From Streptomyces sp. GC420 (lineage in GTDB: Bacteria > Actinomycetota > Actinomycetes > Streptomycetales > Streptomycetaceae), in contig NZ_JAAAXQ010000005.1 of the NCBI RefSeq assembly GCF_009916105.1, positions 1-57,082 of the forward strand: DNA of 57,082 nucleotides, given 5' to 3'. A model generated the notes under the pieces. The model was not told the origin of the DNA and did not search any database. It saw only the letters and a list, made by a program, of their open reading frames with translations. How positions within the stretch are numbered: the first letter of the stretch is position 1; the number at the start of each line of letters is the position of its first letter. Below are positions 15,879-25,591 of this stretch, piece after piece. Position numbers and translations under genes: made by a program.

Positions 15879-16855
15879 GGCCGGCCACCGCTCTCCTTGA
15901 GCGGCTTCCACCACCGGGGGTTGTCCCGGTACCACGCGACGGTCCGCGCCAGCCCCGCGTCGAACGCGGTCAGCGGCCGGTGCCCGAGCTCCCGCTCGAT
16001 CTTGCCCTGGTCCAGGGCGTAGCGCCGGTCGTGGCCCTTGCGGTCGGTGATGTGCCGGATCATGTCGGGCTCCGCCCCGCACAGTTCGGCGATCCGGTGG
16101 GCCAGCGCCAGGTTCGGCAGGGCCGTGCCGGCGCCGATGTTGTAGACCTCGCCGGCCCCGCCCCCGGTGAGGACCCGGTGCACCGCCCGGCAGTGGTCGT
16201 CCACGTGCAGCCACTCGCGGATCTGCCCGCCGTCCCCGTACACGGGTATGGGGCGCCCCTCGAGCAGATGGGTGACGGCGAGGGGTATGAACTTCTCCGG
16301 GTACTGGTAGGGGCCGTAGTTGTTGGAGCAGCGGGTGACCGAGACGTTCAGCCGGTGGGTGCGGAAGTAGGCCAGGGCGATGAGGTCGGACGCCGCCTTG
16401 GACGCGGCATAGGGGGAGTTGGGCAGGAGGGGGGACGCCTCGGTCCACACGCCCTCCTCGATGGAGCCGTACACCTCGTCCGTCGAGACGTGCACGACCC
16501 GCTCGACGCCGGCCGCCAGGCAGGACTCCAGCAGCGCCTGCGTGCCCTCGACGTTGGTGCGGACGAACGCCGCGCCGCTCTCGATCGAACGGTCCACGTG
16601 GCTCTCGGCCGCGAAGTGCACCACCGCGTCCTGACCGTCGAGCACGGTGCCCAGGAGGCCCCGGTCGAGGATGTTCCCGCGCACGAAGGTGAGCCGCGGG
16701 TGGGAGGCGGGGAGGTTGTCACGGTTTCCCGCGTAGGTCAGCTGGTCCAGAACGGTGACGTGCGCGTCCTCGAACCCCGGATAACCTCCCTCGAGCATGG
16801 TCCGTACGTAATGCGAGCCGATGAATCCGGCTCCGCCGGTGACGAGGATTTTCAT
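15875..16855 (-). CDS. rmlB: dTDP-glucose 4,6-dehydratase
   Basis: 326 residues from ATG 16855 (GAGG 5 bp upstream); an ATG four codons earlier is possible. It is an extended SDR with the NAD site GGAGFIGSH, HFAAESHVDRSI, catalytic STDEVYGS and YxxxK in YAASKAASD, plus the sugar-nucleotide signature NNYGPYQYPEKFIP. It converts dTDP-glucose to dTDP-4-keto-6-deoxyglucose. Its gene is split from rmlA (42730) by 26 kb but coupled to the 2,3-dehydratase, confirming a cluster-specific deoxysugar pathway rather than rhamnose for cell wall. Confidence 0.93.
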   Translation of the reverse strand: MKILVTGGAGFIGSHYVRTMLEGGYPGFEDAHVTVLDQLTYAGNRDNLPASHPRLTFVRGNILDRGLLGTVLDGQDAVVHFAAESHVDRSIESGAAFVRTNVEGTQALLESCLAAGVERVVHVSTDEVYGSIEEGVWTEASPLLPNSPYAASKAASDLIALAYFRTHRLNVSVTRCSNNYGPYQYPEKFIPLAVTHLLEGRPIPVYGDGGQIREWLHVDDHCRAVHRVLTGGGAGEVYNIGAGTALPNLALAHRIAELCGAEPDMIRHITDRKGHDRRYALDQGKIERELGHRPLTAFDAGLARTVAWYRDNPRWWKPLKESGGRP

Positions 16856-16921
16856 GAGGCCTCGCATTCGGAATTCCGCACTCGAAGCATGTGTCTTTCC
16901 CTTTTTGAGGAGGGGACGGGT

Positions 16922-19333
<2,412 letters not shown>

Positions 19334-19467
19334 CGTCTCGTCTCTCCCTCTCCCGAAACGGCAATGCCCCCGTTCCCTTCCCGTCCGGCGGGCCCGGGGC
19401 CGCCCCCGAAGCCCTCCCCGGCGCGAACCGGAGGGGACTTCGAGGGCGGTGGGGAACAACTGTGCCG

Positions 19468-19821
19468 TCAGCTGTCCTGCAGCAGTCCCAGAACGTTGCC
19501 GTCCAGGTCGGTGACGGTGGCCACCCGGCGGCCGCCGCCGACCTCCTTCACGGGGCTCGCCACCGTGGCGCCCGCGGCGGTCACCTCGGCGATCTTCGCC
19601 TCGATGTCGGGCACGTGCCAGTAGGCGACCTGCGACGTCATGTCCTGGGCTCCCGCCGGCACCAGCCCGATGTGCTGACCCGCGAAGTCGAAGCCGACGT
19701 AGAAGTCCGAGTCGGTCTGCGGCTCGATGCCGAGCAGGGCGACGTACACCTTCTTGGCCGCCGCCACGTCCGCCACCGGATGCAGCACGGTCTTGATTCC
19801 CTGGATGGCCGAGTCAGCCAT
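19468..19821 (-). CDS. VOC-family protein
   Basis: 117 residues, ATG at 19821. A single VOC domain beginning IQGIKTVLHPVADVAAAKKVYVALLGIEPQTD, with VAYWHVPDIEAKIAEVTAAGATV and a C-terminal ATVTDLDGNVLGLLQDS. It lies 134 bp upstream of the UvrA-like start on the same strand, so the two probably form a resistance operon. A bleomycin-resistance-type binding role is possible but not shown by residues. Confidence 0.75.
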   Translation of the reverse strand: MADSAIQGIKTVLHPVADVAAAKKVYVALLGIEPQTDSDFYVGFDFAGQHIGLVPAGAQDMTSQVAYWHVPDIEAKIAEVTAAGATVASPVKEVGGGRRVATVTDLDGNVLGLLQDS

Positions 19822-19900
19822 TCTCACTCCCGGGGGTTGGGATTTCGTCGCGCCATGCTAAGGAAATTTGCGGACGCATTGCATCTCGGCGTCTTTTCGC

Positions 19901-19929
19901 TCAAGTGGTTTTCGAGACGGTCTTGAGCG
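19901..19929 (+). promoter_or_regulatory. Candidate SARP operator of the epoxide-hydrolase-like gene
   Basis: Heptamers TCAAGTG (19901), TCGAGAC (19912) and TTGAGCG (19923) are exactly 11 bp apart. The outer units also make an inverted repeat (CGCTCAAG and CTTGAGCG). A segment TGCCAGGCTGCGAG (19948-19961) downstream recurs at the promoters near 28401 and 29078. Confidence 0.5.
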
Positions 19930-19985
19930 GGGCCTCCGAGGCCCGTGCCAGGCTGCGAGCGCGCTGAATTCAGGAGGGGAATCAG

Positions 19986-21530
19986 GTGAAAAAGCTCGCA
20001 TTGGTCACATCGGTGATCGTGGCCGGTTTGGTGGGTTCGGCCGTCACCCCGGCCGCGTCGGCGAAGGAGGCGGCCGTCCCGGCCGCCGGCAGCGTCGACT
20101 GGTCGCCGTGTCCGGACAACGACCCGGTCCTCGGCAACATGCTCAAGGACCTCGAGTGCGGCTCGGTGCGGGTGCCGCTCGACCACGCCGACCCCGGCGG
20201 CAGGAAGATCAGCCTGGCGCTGACCCGGGCCACGCACACCGCCCCCGACAGCGAGTACCGGGGCGCCGTGGTGCTCAACCGCGGCCAGTGGCCCGGCGGC
20301 ATCGGCCGTGACCTGCCCGTCCGGTACGCCCAGGGCACGACCGGGCTGGCCAGGGACGTCGGCGCCGCCTACGACTGGATCGGCTTCGACCCGCGCGGCG
20401 TCGGCGCCAGCGAACCGGCCGTCGTCTGCGACAGCGACTACGTCTACCCCGGGCACGCGCAGCCGGACCCCGTGCCCGGCACGCCCGCCGCCGAGCAGGA
20501 GTGGGTGGACCGGGCCCGCGCGTACGCCGAGAGCTGCGGCGACGCGTACGGCGACACGCTCGAGCACCTCGGCACCGAGGACGCCGCGCGCGACCTCGAC
20601 CGGATCCGGATCGCGCTCGGCCAGGAGAGGATCACCTACTTCGGCACCGACTGGGGCACCTACCTCGGCTCGGTCTACGCCTCGATGTATCCCCACCGGG
20701 TGAACCGGATGGTGCTGGACAGCGTGGTGCGTCCCAGCGGCGTGGGGTACCGCAACAACCTCGACAAGAACGTGACGTCCGAGCACAACGCCGGGATCTT
20801 CTTCGCCTGGGTCGCCGAGTACGACGACGTCTACCACCTGGGCACGACCGCGGCCGAGGTCGAGGCGAACTACTACAGGGGACAGGACGCGCTCCGCGCG
20901 GCGCCCCTGGACGGCGAGATCGGCCCCTCCGAGTGGGCGGACGTCTTCGAGCCGGTCGTCTACCGCAGCTGGACCTGGATCTCCCGCGCGAAGGTGCTCT
21001 CCGACTGGGTGGTGCGCAACGACCCGGCGTCACTGCGCGCCGGCTACTCCGCTCCCGGCTTCCCGCACCAGAACAGGCACGCGATGACCAACGCGGTCAA
21101 CTGCGTCGACGGCCCCTGGCCGCGGGACTGGGACCGGTGGCACACCGACTACTCCCGCCACCACGACGCGGGAAACCGGTTCCTGACCTGGACCAACGCC
21201 TGGTACGGCGCGCCCTGCGCCTTCTGGCCGGTGCCCGCGCAGAAGCCGAAGAAGGTCGGCAACGGCACGGTCGACGTCCTGCTGGTGCAGCCGGAGTTCG
21301 ACACCGCGCACGGTGTCGCCGGCGCCGTGGAGACGCACGCGCTGTTCCGCAACTCCCGGCTCGTCCTGGAGAAGGGCGGCCACAACGTCGGCGCGGCGCT
21401 GTCGGCGAACAACAACCCCTGCCTCAACGACTACGTCGGCGACTACCTCAGGGACGGCACCCGTCCCGCCTCCCGCAAGGGGGCCGACGCCACCTGCCAG
21501 GCGTCCGCGGACCCGGTCCCGGCGCCCTGA
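19986..21530 (+). CDS. Secreted alpha/beta hydrolase with Asp nucleophile, probable epoxide hydrolase
   Basis: 514 residues from GTG 19986 with AGGAGGGG upstream. Residues 1-26 are a signal peptide (AASA-KE). Overall it is a tripeptidyl-aminopeptidase-like S33 hydrolase (GFDPRGVGASEP, LLVQPEFD, KGGHNVG). The nucleophile elbow, normally GxSxG, reads YFGTDWGTYLG, so Asp222 replaces Ser and is followed by Trp223. Asp-Trp at the elbow is the hallmark of epoxide hydrolases, and the oxyanion loop is also changed (VLNRGQWPGGIG instead of NPGGPG). Kinamycin and lomaiviticin pathways use epoxide hydrolases (Alp1U, Lom6); an equivalent role is a good inference, orthology is not established. Peptidase activity is unlikely. 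Confidence 0.8.
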   Translation: MKKLALVTSVIVAGLVGSAVTPAASAKEAAVPAAGSVDWSPCPDNDPVLGNMLKDLECGSVRVPLDHADPGGRKISLALTRATHTAPDSEYRGAVVLNRGQWPGGIGRDLPVRYAQGTTGLARDVGAAYDWIGFDPRGVGASEPAVVCDSDYVYPGHAQPDPVPGTPAAEQEWVDRARAYAESCGDAYGDTLEHLGTEDAARDLDRIRIALGQERITYFGTDWGTYLGSVYASMYPHRVNRMVLDSVVRPSGVGYRNNLDKNVTSEHNAGIFFAWVAEYDDVYHLGTTAAEVEANYYRGQDALRAAPLDGEIGPSEWADVFEPVVYRSWTWISRAKVLSDWVVRNDPASLRAGYSAPGFPHQNRHAMTNAVNCVDGPWPRDWDRWHTDYSRHHDAGNRFLTWTNAWYGAPCAFWPVPAQKPKKVGNGTVDVLLVQPEFDTAHGVAGAVETHALFRNSRLVLEKGGHNVGAALSANNNPCLNDYVGDYLRDGTRPASRKGADATCQASADPVPAP

Positions 21531-21538
21531 TCCGCCAC

Positions 21539-21577
21539 GCGACGGGCCCCGCACGGTCATCGTGCGGGGCCCGTCGC
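21539..21577. terminator. Bidirectional hairpin terminator
   Basis: A perfect 17-bp stem (GCGACGGGCCCCGCACG and complement) with loop GTCAT separates the convergent hydrolase and glycosyltransferase genes. Confidence 0.85.
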
Positions 21578-21587
21578 CTTCCCGGGG

Positions 21588-22904
21588 TCAGCGCGGCGCG
21601 CCCACCGGGCCGGCCCGGCGGGCGGCGACCATCTCCTCCAGGGTGCGCGCCAGTTCGTTGGGGGCGGGCATGGCCAGCATCTCCCGGCGCAGCCGCCGGG
21701 CGTTCGCCCGGACGGCCGTGTCCCCCAGCAGGCGGACGAGTGCGGCGCGGACCGCGGGCCCGTCCGCCTCGGAGGGTCTCATGGAGAGCCCCGCGCCCGC
21801 CCGGTCGAGGCACTGGAACTTCAGCGGAGCGTCGAACGCCTGGCCGATCAGCAGCTGGGGCACCCCGTAGCGCAGCGCGCAGCCGAAGGACCAGGTGCCG
21901 CCGTGATGCACCACGGCCGAGCAGGTCGGCAGCACCTCGGAGAGCGGAACGGACTCCACGACGCGGGTGTTGGCCGGCACCTCGCGCAGTTCCCGCCGGG
22001 AGTCCGGCGGCAGGGTCAGGACCAGCTCCATCTCCAGGCCCGCGACCGAGTCGAGGATCTCCTGGATGCGTTCCACGGGCAGCAGGAGCCGTACCGGCCC
22101 GTCGTTCACCGAGTCGCCGAACGTCATCAGGACCCGGGGCGCGCGCGGCGGCGCGGCGAGCCACCGCGGCACGACGGCCGGCCCGTTGTAGGGAACGAAC
22201 TGCACGGGAAGCGTGGTGGGCCGGGGGTCGGGCCGGAACGCCTCGGGGAGCGGGGCGATGGTGAACTGCCCGTTGACCAGGTCCTCGGAGAACCCGCAGC
22301 CGTACCTCCCGGCCCAGCCCGCCAGCCAGTCACCCAGTGCGTCGACGCGCTCCCGCGGCGGCCGCAGCGCCTTGGCGTGCAGGAAGTCCTCCCGCATGCG
22401 CGTGTAGACGTCGACGGAGTACAGCACCCGGGCGTGCGCCGCCCCGACCGCGGCGGCGGCCACCGCACCCGCGAACGCCTTCGCCCCCCAGAGCACCAGA
22501 TCCGGCCGCCACTGCCGGGCGAACGCGACCAGGTCCTCCATCATCGGGTCGTTGAACCGCCGCGCCTGCGGCAGCACGAGGTCGTCGAAGACCCCGGTGA
22601 CCTGCTCCCAGCCCAGCCGCTCGCGATCCGGCCGTACGTCGAACAGCGGGCCGAGCCCGTCCCGGGGCGACCTGCCCGCGGCCGCGGCGCGGGCCGGCCC
22701 GCGCCGGTCCCGTCCCTCGCGCACCTGGGGCGTCTCGCCCGGACCGACGCCCAGGCCCGTCAGCCCGGCTCCGGTGACGGCGTCGAGGAGGTCCGGCCAC
22801 CCGGCCACGCGTACCTCGTGCCCGGCCGTCTGCAGCGACCACGCCAGCGGAACCAGATTGTAAAGATGAGTCTTCCAGGGAAACGGCACGACGAGAACTC
22901 GCAC
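21588..22904 (-). CDS. GT1 glycosyltransferase (macrolide/aromatic polyketide type)
   Basis: 438 residues from GTG 22904 (GGAG 6 bp upstream); an ATG four codons earlier is possible. The N domain begins RVLVVPFPWKTHLYNLVPLAWSLQTAGHEVRVAG; the C domain has VRLLLPVERIQEILD and the donor-site signature VVHHGGTWSFGCALRYGVPQLLI near 350-372. This resembles DesVII/EryCIII-type transferases, which usually need a P450-like activator; none is present in the window. It likely attaches a dTDP-deoxysugar to the polyketide. The upstream region is shared divergently with the peptide/FGE cassette and holds the perfect StrR site. Confidence 0.9.
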   Translation of the reverse strand: MRVLVVPFPWKTHLYNLVPLAWSLQTAGHEVRVAGWPDLLDAVTGAGLTGLGVGPGETPQVREGRDRRGPARAAAAGRSPRDGLGPLFDVRPDRERLGWEQVTGVFDDLVLPQARRFNDPMMEDLVAFARQWRPDLVLWGAKAFAGAVAAAAVGAAHARVLYSVDVYTRMREDFLHAKALRPPRERVDALGDWLAGWAGRYGCGFSEDLVNGQFTIAPLPEAFRPDPRPTTLPVQFVPYNGPAVVPRWLAAPPRAPRVLMTFGDSVNDGPVRLLLPVERIQEILDSVAGLEMELVLTLPPDSRRELREVPANTRVVESVPLSEVLPTCSAVVHHGGTWSFGCALRYGVPQLLIGQAFDAPLKFQCLDRAGAGLSMRPSEADGPAVRAALVRLLGDTAVRANARRLRREMLAMPAPNELARTLEEMVAARRAGPVGAPR

Positions 22905-23075
22905 GACGCACTCCATTCGAATCGCGGGCGGTGGAATTCACGGGCGAATGCCACACTTTCCGGCCTTCCCGGCATGAACAGGTGTTCCGCCCTGGGTCTC
23001 TCCCTGTTTACCGGTACCTGTCCGCCGGAAGGCGCCGCAGCCGACTTCACCAGGACGGTGGCCTTTGAACCCGCC

Positions 23076-23104
23076 GTTCAACCGCCGACCCGCCGCGGTT
23101 GAAC
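23076..23104. promoter_or_regulatory. Perfect StrR-type operator between glycosyltransferase and peptide cassette
   Basis: GTTCAACCG-N11-CGGTTGAAC, extendable to 10-bp arms (GTTCAACCGC and GCGGTTGAAC) with no mismatch, in a 29-bp footprint. This geometry equals the StrR consensus GTTCGACTG-N11-CAGTCGAAC. It lies 114 bp upstream of the peptide start and 172 bp upstream of the glycosyltransferase start. Confidence 0.75.
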
Positions 23105-23217
23105 AAGCAGACCGGCTCGGTCAACAACACGGAAAAACAGTGGACTTGACAGAGCCGAGCACTCAACGGGACCGTCGATGTCCTCGGTTGCCGATGCTTC
23201 CCGAGGAGGTGAAACAG

Positions 23218-23307
23218 ATGAAGACGCTTCGCCAGTGGAACGCACTGCGCTCGCAGCGCAAGGGCGGTGTCCGCCCGGCCGGTACGCACTTCAAGTGGGC
23301 GGCCTGA
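23218..23307 (+). CDS. 29-residue precursor-like peptide of the FGE/PhyH cassette
   Basis: ATG 23218 follows AGGAGGTGA, a near-perfect ribosome site 6 bp upstream and the best in the neighbourhood, to a TGA at 23305. The peptide is strongly basic (four Arg, three Lys), starts MKTLRQWNALRSQRKGG and ends GTHFKWAA; it has two Trp, one His, one Phe and no Cys, Ser/Thr-rich or Gly-rich core. It lies 98 bp before the first FGE-like gene, separated from it by a perfect 34-bp palindrome. Size, ribosome site and position fit a RiPP precursor or peptide scaffold. A regulatory leader peptide is the main alternative. I know no family for it. Confidence 0.65.
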   Translation: MKTLRQWNALRSQRKGGVRPAGTHFKWAA

Positions 23308-23322
23308 TCGGGTCGATCTCTT

Positions 23323-23356
23323 AGTCTGTGGAGGGCCATATGGCCCTCCACAGACT
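23323..23356. promoter_or_regulatory. Perfect 34-bp palindrome (hairpin or operator) between peptide and enzyme genes
   Basis: Each 17-base arm (AGTCTGTGGAGGGCCAT and its complement) pairs without mismatch or loop spacer, centred at CATATG. It begins 15 bp after the peptide stop. As RNA it would form a strong hairpin that could act as attenuator, processing site or 3' stabiliser, raising peptide over enzyme expression. No T-run follows. As DNA it could be an operator. Confidence 0.7.
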
Positions 23357-23405
23357 GGGTTTCGGGCCTCAGAAATCTCCAACCATGGCAATCGAGGTGG
23401 GAACA

Positions 23406-24815
23406 GTGCACCGATGGAGTTACGAGCGCTTTGCCGTCGAGCAGAAGATTTTGAGCGGGCTGGTGGATCGTTTCCTGGCCCTCGAGATATGGCAGAAATC
23501 GCGCGATCCGCTGACCGACGGGGAACGCGCCGAACTGCGTGAGACGATCGCGGGGCTCCGGCATCCCAGGGTCGTCGAAGAACTCTGTGCGCTGGCGGCG
23601 ACCCACCCCCGTGCGGATATCCGCCTGTCGGTGCTCGAGGGGGTCGAGCCGTTCCTGGCCACCCATCCCGCGGCACGGGAGTTCCTGGTCTGGCTGCTCG
23701 GCGACGACGAGGACTTCATCGTGTTCTCCGCCGCGAGGATCGCCGGCCGGCATCGCATCGGCGAGGCCTACGAAGAGCTGGTGCACATCACCGGACCGGC
23801 CGAGGCCGGCCTGTTCCGCAGCACCAAACCGGTAGGCATCGGCGCCGCCGTCGTGGCCAAGGCGATGGACCGGATACTGGGTGCCGAGGACCGTGCGGCC
23901 CGGCTGGAGCTCGAGCGGGAGCACGCCAGGACCGGGCAGCTGCCGCCGGGAACCGCACTGGGCGAGCACTGGGACTACGACCCGGAGGGTCTGCCACGTC
24001 CCGTCCCCGACGGCATGGTGCACATTCCGGCGTCGGAGTTCGTCGTCGGAATCGGCATGAACGACGTCGTCCATCCGCTGTACGACGTGGACGACGCGGT
24101 CCCCGGGCAAACCCGCTACCTGCCCGACTTCCTGATCGACCGGTACCCGGTGACCAACCGGCAGTACGACCGGTGGGCGGACAGCCCACCGGCCGCCGAG
24201 CACGCGCTCTGCCACCCCGACGAGCCCGAGGGCAAGGAGCACCGCCGCGGAATCATCGGCGATGCCCGGTTCGGCCCCGACCACCCCGCGACCGGTGTCG
24301 ACTGGTTCGACGCCTACGCCTACCTCGCTCACCTCGGGAAACGGCTGCCCACCGAGCTGGAGTGGGAAAAGGCCGCACGTGGCGAGGACGGAGCCCGCTA
24401 TCCGTGGGGTGACGACTTCGACCCGGACGCCCTGCGGTGGTTCGGCGCGTCCTTCGGCACGCCGCAGAGCCTGGAGCACTGGCGCGACACCCTGAGCACC
24501 TTCGACGAGCGTACTCCCGAGGTCACCACCGTCCCGGTCGGCACCCACCCCAGGAACGTCAGCTCTTACGGGGTCGCGGATCTGGTGGGGAACTGCTGGG
24601 AGTGGACGGACACCAACTTCTTCACCCGCGACCGGATGAAGCCGATGATCTCCGGCAGGCCCCGTACCGAATGGGCGACGGCCGAGGAGACCTCGGTGGT
24701 CATCCGGGGCGGCGCCTGGACCTCCATGCGGGAGCAGGTCACGACGTACTTCCGCGGCAAGGATCTCTTCACGGACCGGCACAACGAGATCGGATTCCGA
24801 GGAGTGATCCGGTGA
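23406..24815 (+). CDS. FGE/SUMF1-family enzyme with N-terminal HEAT-like domain (first copy)
   Basis: 469 residues from GTG 23406, chosen because GAGGTGG lies 5 bp upstream; the ATG at 23385 has no ribosome site and earlier starts fall inside the palindrome. Residues about 1-165 are helical and HEAT-like (VVEELCALAATHPRADIRLSVLEG). Residues about 200-469 are an FGE-sulfatase domain: DRYPVTNRQYDRW, CHPDEPEGKEH, GKRLPTELEWEKAARG, VGNCWEWT and the end IGFRGV. The Cu-binding cysteine pair of true FGE, in the segment after RGG, is absent (RGGAWTSMREQVTTYF). It has no DinB/EgtB His triad either. It is coupled to the dioxygenase by a GTGA overlap. Probable peptide-modifying or oxidative enzyme of unknown chemistry. 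Confidence 0.85.
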   Translation: MHRWSYERFAVEQKILSGLVDRFLALEIWQKSRDPLTDGERAELRETIAGLRHPRVVEELCALAATHPRADIRLSVLEGVEPFLATHPAAREFLVWLLGDDEDFIVFSAARIAGRHRIGEAYEELVHITGPAEAGLFRSTKPVGIGAAVVAKAMDRILGAEDRAARLELEREHARTGQLPPGTALGEHWDYDPEGLPRPVPDGMVHIPASEFVVGIGMNDVVHPLYDVDDAVPGQTRYLPDFLIDRYPVTNRQYDRWADSPPAAEHALCHPDEPEGKEHRRGIIGDARFGPDHPATGVDWFDAYAYLAHLGKRLPTELEWEKAARGEDGARYPWGDDFDPDALRWFGASFGTPQSLEHWRDTLSTFDERTPEVTTVPVGTHPRNVSSYGVADLVGNCWEWTDTNFFTRDRMKPMISGRPRTEWATAEETSVVIRGGAWTSMREQVTTYFRGKDLFTDRHNEIGFRGVIR

Positions 24816-25591
24816 GTTCGCCGCAGCGCATCCCGCGGTTCCGGTACGACGGCACGGTGACGGCGGAACAACGCGCCTTCTACGAGCAGTACGGGTTCGT
24901 GATCTACCGCGGTGTGTTCGACGCGCAGGACGTGGAGATCATCCAACGCGATGCCCAACGCCTGGAGCGCGACACGCTCGAGGGGAAAGTACCGGCCGAG
25001 CACCGCGACCGGGTGATCAAGCCGTCGTACGACGAGGAGGGCCGGGCGACCCTGCACCGGCTGCCCTATTTCACGCTGCACTGCGCGAACACCCGGGACC
25101 TGATCGAGCGACGGAAGCTGGACGCGCTCGGCCCCGGTCTGCTGGGACGGCCGACATGGCGGTTCGAGGACGCCATCGACGGAGCCGTGTGGCAGATGAA
25201 ACGGGGCAGGCGAAGCTCCTACAGCGCGCTGGACTGGCACCTCGACTTCCCGCACGACCTCCCGGTGACTCCGCTGGTGAACGTGGGCATCTACCTGGAC
25301 GCCGCCACCATCCGGAACGGCTGCCTGGTCCTCGTGCCCGGATCCCACCGCTATCCGCCGCGGCGGCTGGAGGCCGTGGGACTTCCCCTCGAGGCCGAGG
25401 CGGGCGACGTCATCTGCCACACCTACAACATCCTCCACCGTTCCGGGCCGGTGCTGGACGAAACCAGCCGGGCGACGCTGTACGTGTACTACTCCGCGGG
25501 ACAGAAGCCCTCGGCGGGCACGGCGTACAGCCACCGGGCGGGCGAGGATTTCGCGAAAATGATCACCGGAGCGGAGGCCGGCACGCGATGA
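24812..25591 (+). CDS. PhyH-family Fe(II)/2-oxoglutarate dioxygenase
   Basis: 259 residues from GTG 24812, overlapping the first FGE gene by 4 bp and the second by 4 bp. The phytanoyl-CoA-dioxygenase fold shows FYEQYGFVIYRGVFDAQDVE near residues 23-41, the Fe facial triad as WHLDF (His143, Asp145) and a distal His in YNILHRSGPVLDETSRATLYVYY (His209, with the Arg expected to hold 2-oxoglutarate near 219), plus LVLVPGSHRYPP. Expected reaction: hydroxylation, or another oxidation, of a substrate shared with the flanking FGE-like proteins, plausibly the 29-residue peptide. No substrate can be read from sequence. Confidence 0.87.
   Translation: MSSPQRIPRFRYDGTVTAEQRAFYEQYGFVIYRGVFDAQDVEIIQRDAQRLERDTLEGKVPAEHRDRVIKPSYDEEGRATLHRLPYFTLHCANTRDLIERRKLDALGPGLLGRPTWRFEDAIDGAVWQMKRGRRSSYSALDWHLDFPHDLPVTPLVNVGIYLDAATIRNGCLVLVPGSHRYPPRRLEAVGLPLEAEAGDVICHTYNILHRSGPVLDETSRATLYVYYSAGQKPSAGTAYSHRAGEDFAKMITGAEAGTR

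Noticed and set aside
19986-21530. Ordinary secreted tripeptidyl aminopeptidase
   Set aside because: The nucleophile Ser is Asp and the oxyanion loop is altered, so peptidase chemistry is not expected.
23218-23307. Peptide as a classical amino-acid attenuator leader
   Set aside because: There is no run of one amino acid's codons, and the palindrome has no alternative pairing partner or T-run that I can see. Kept only as an alternative to the precursor idea.
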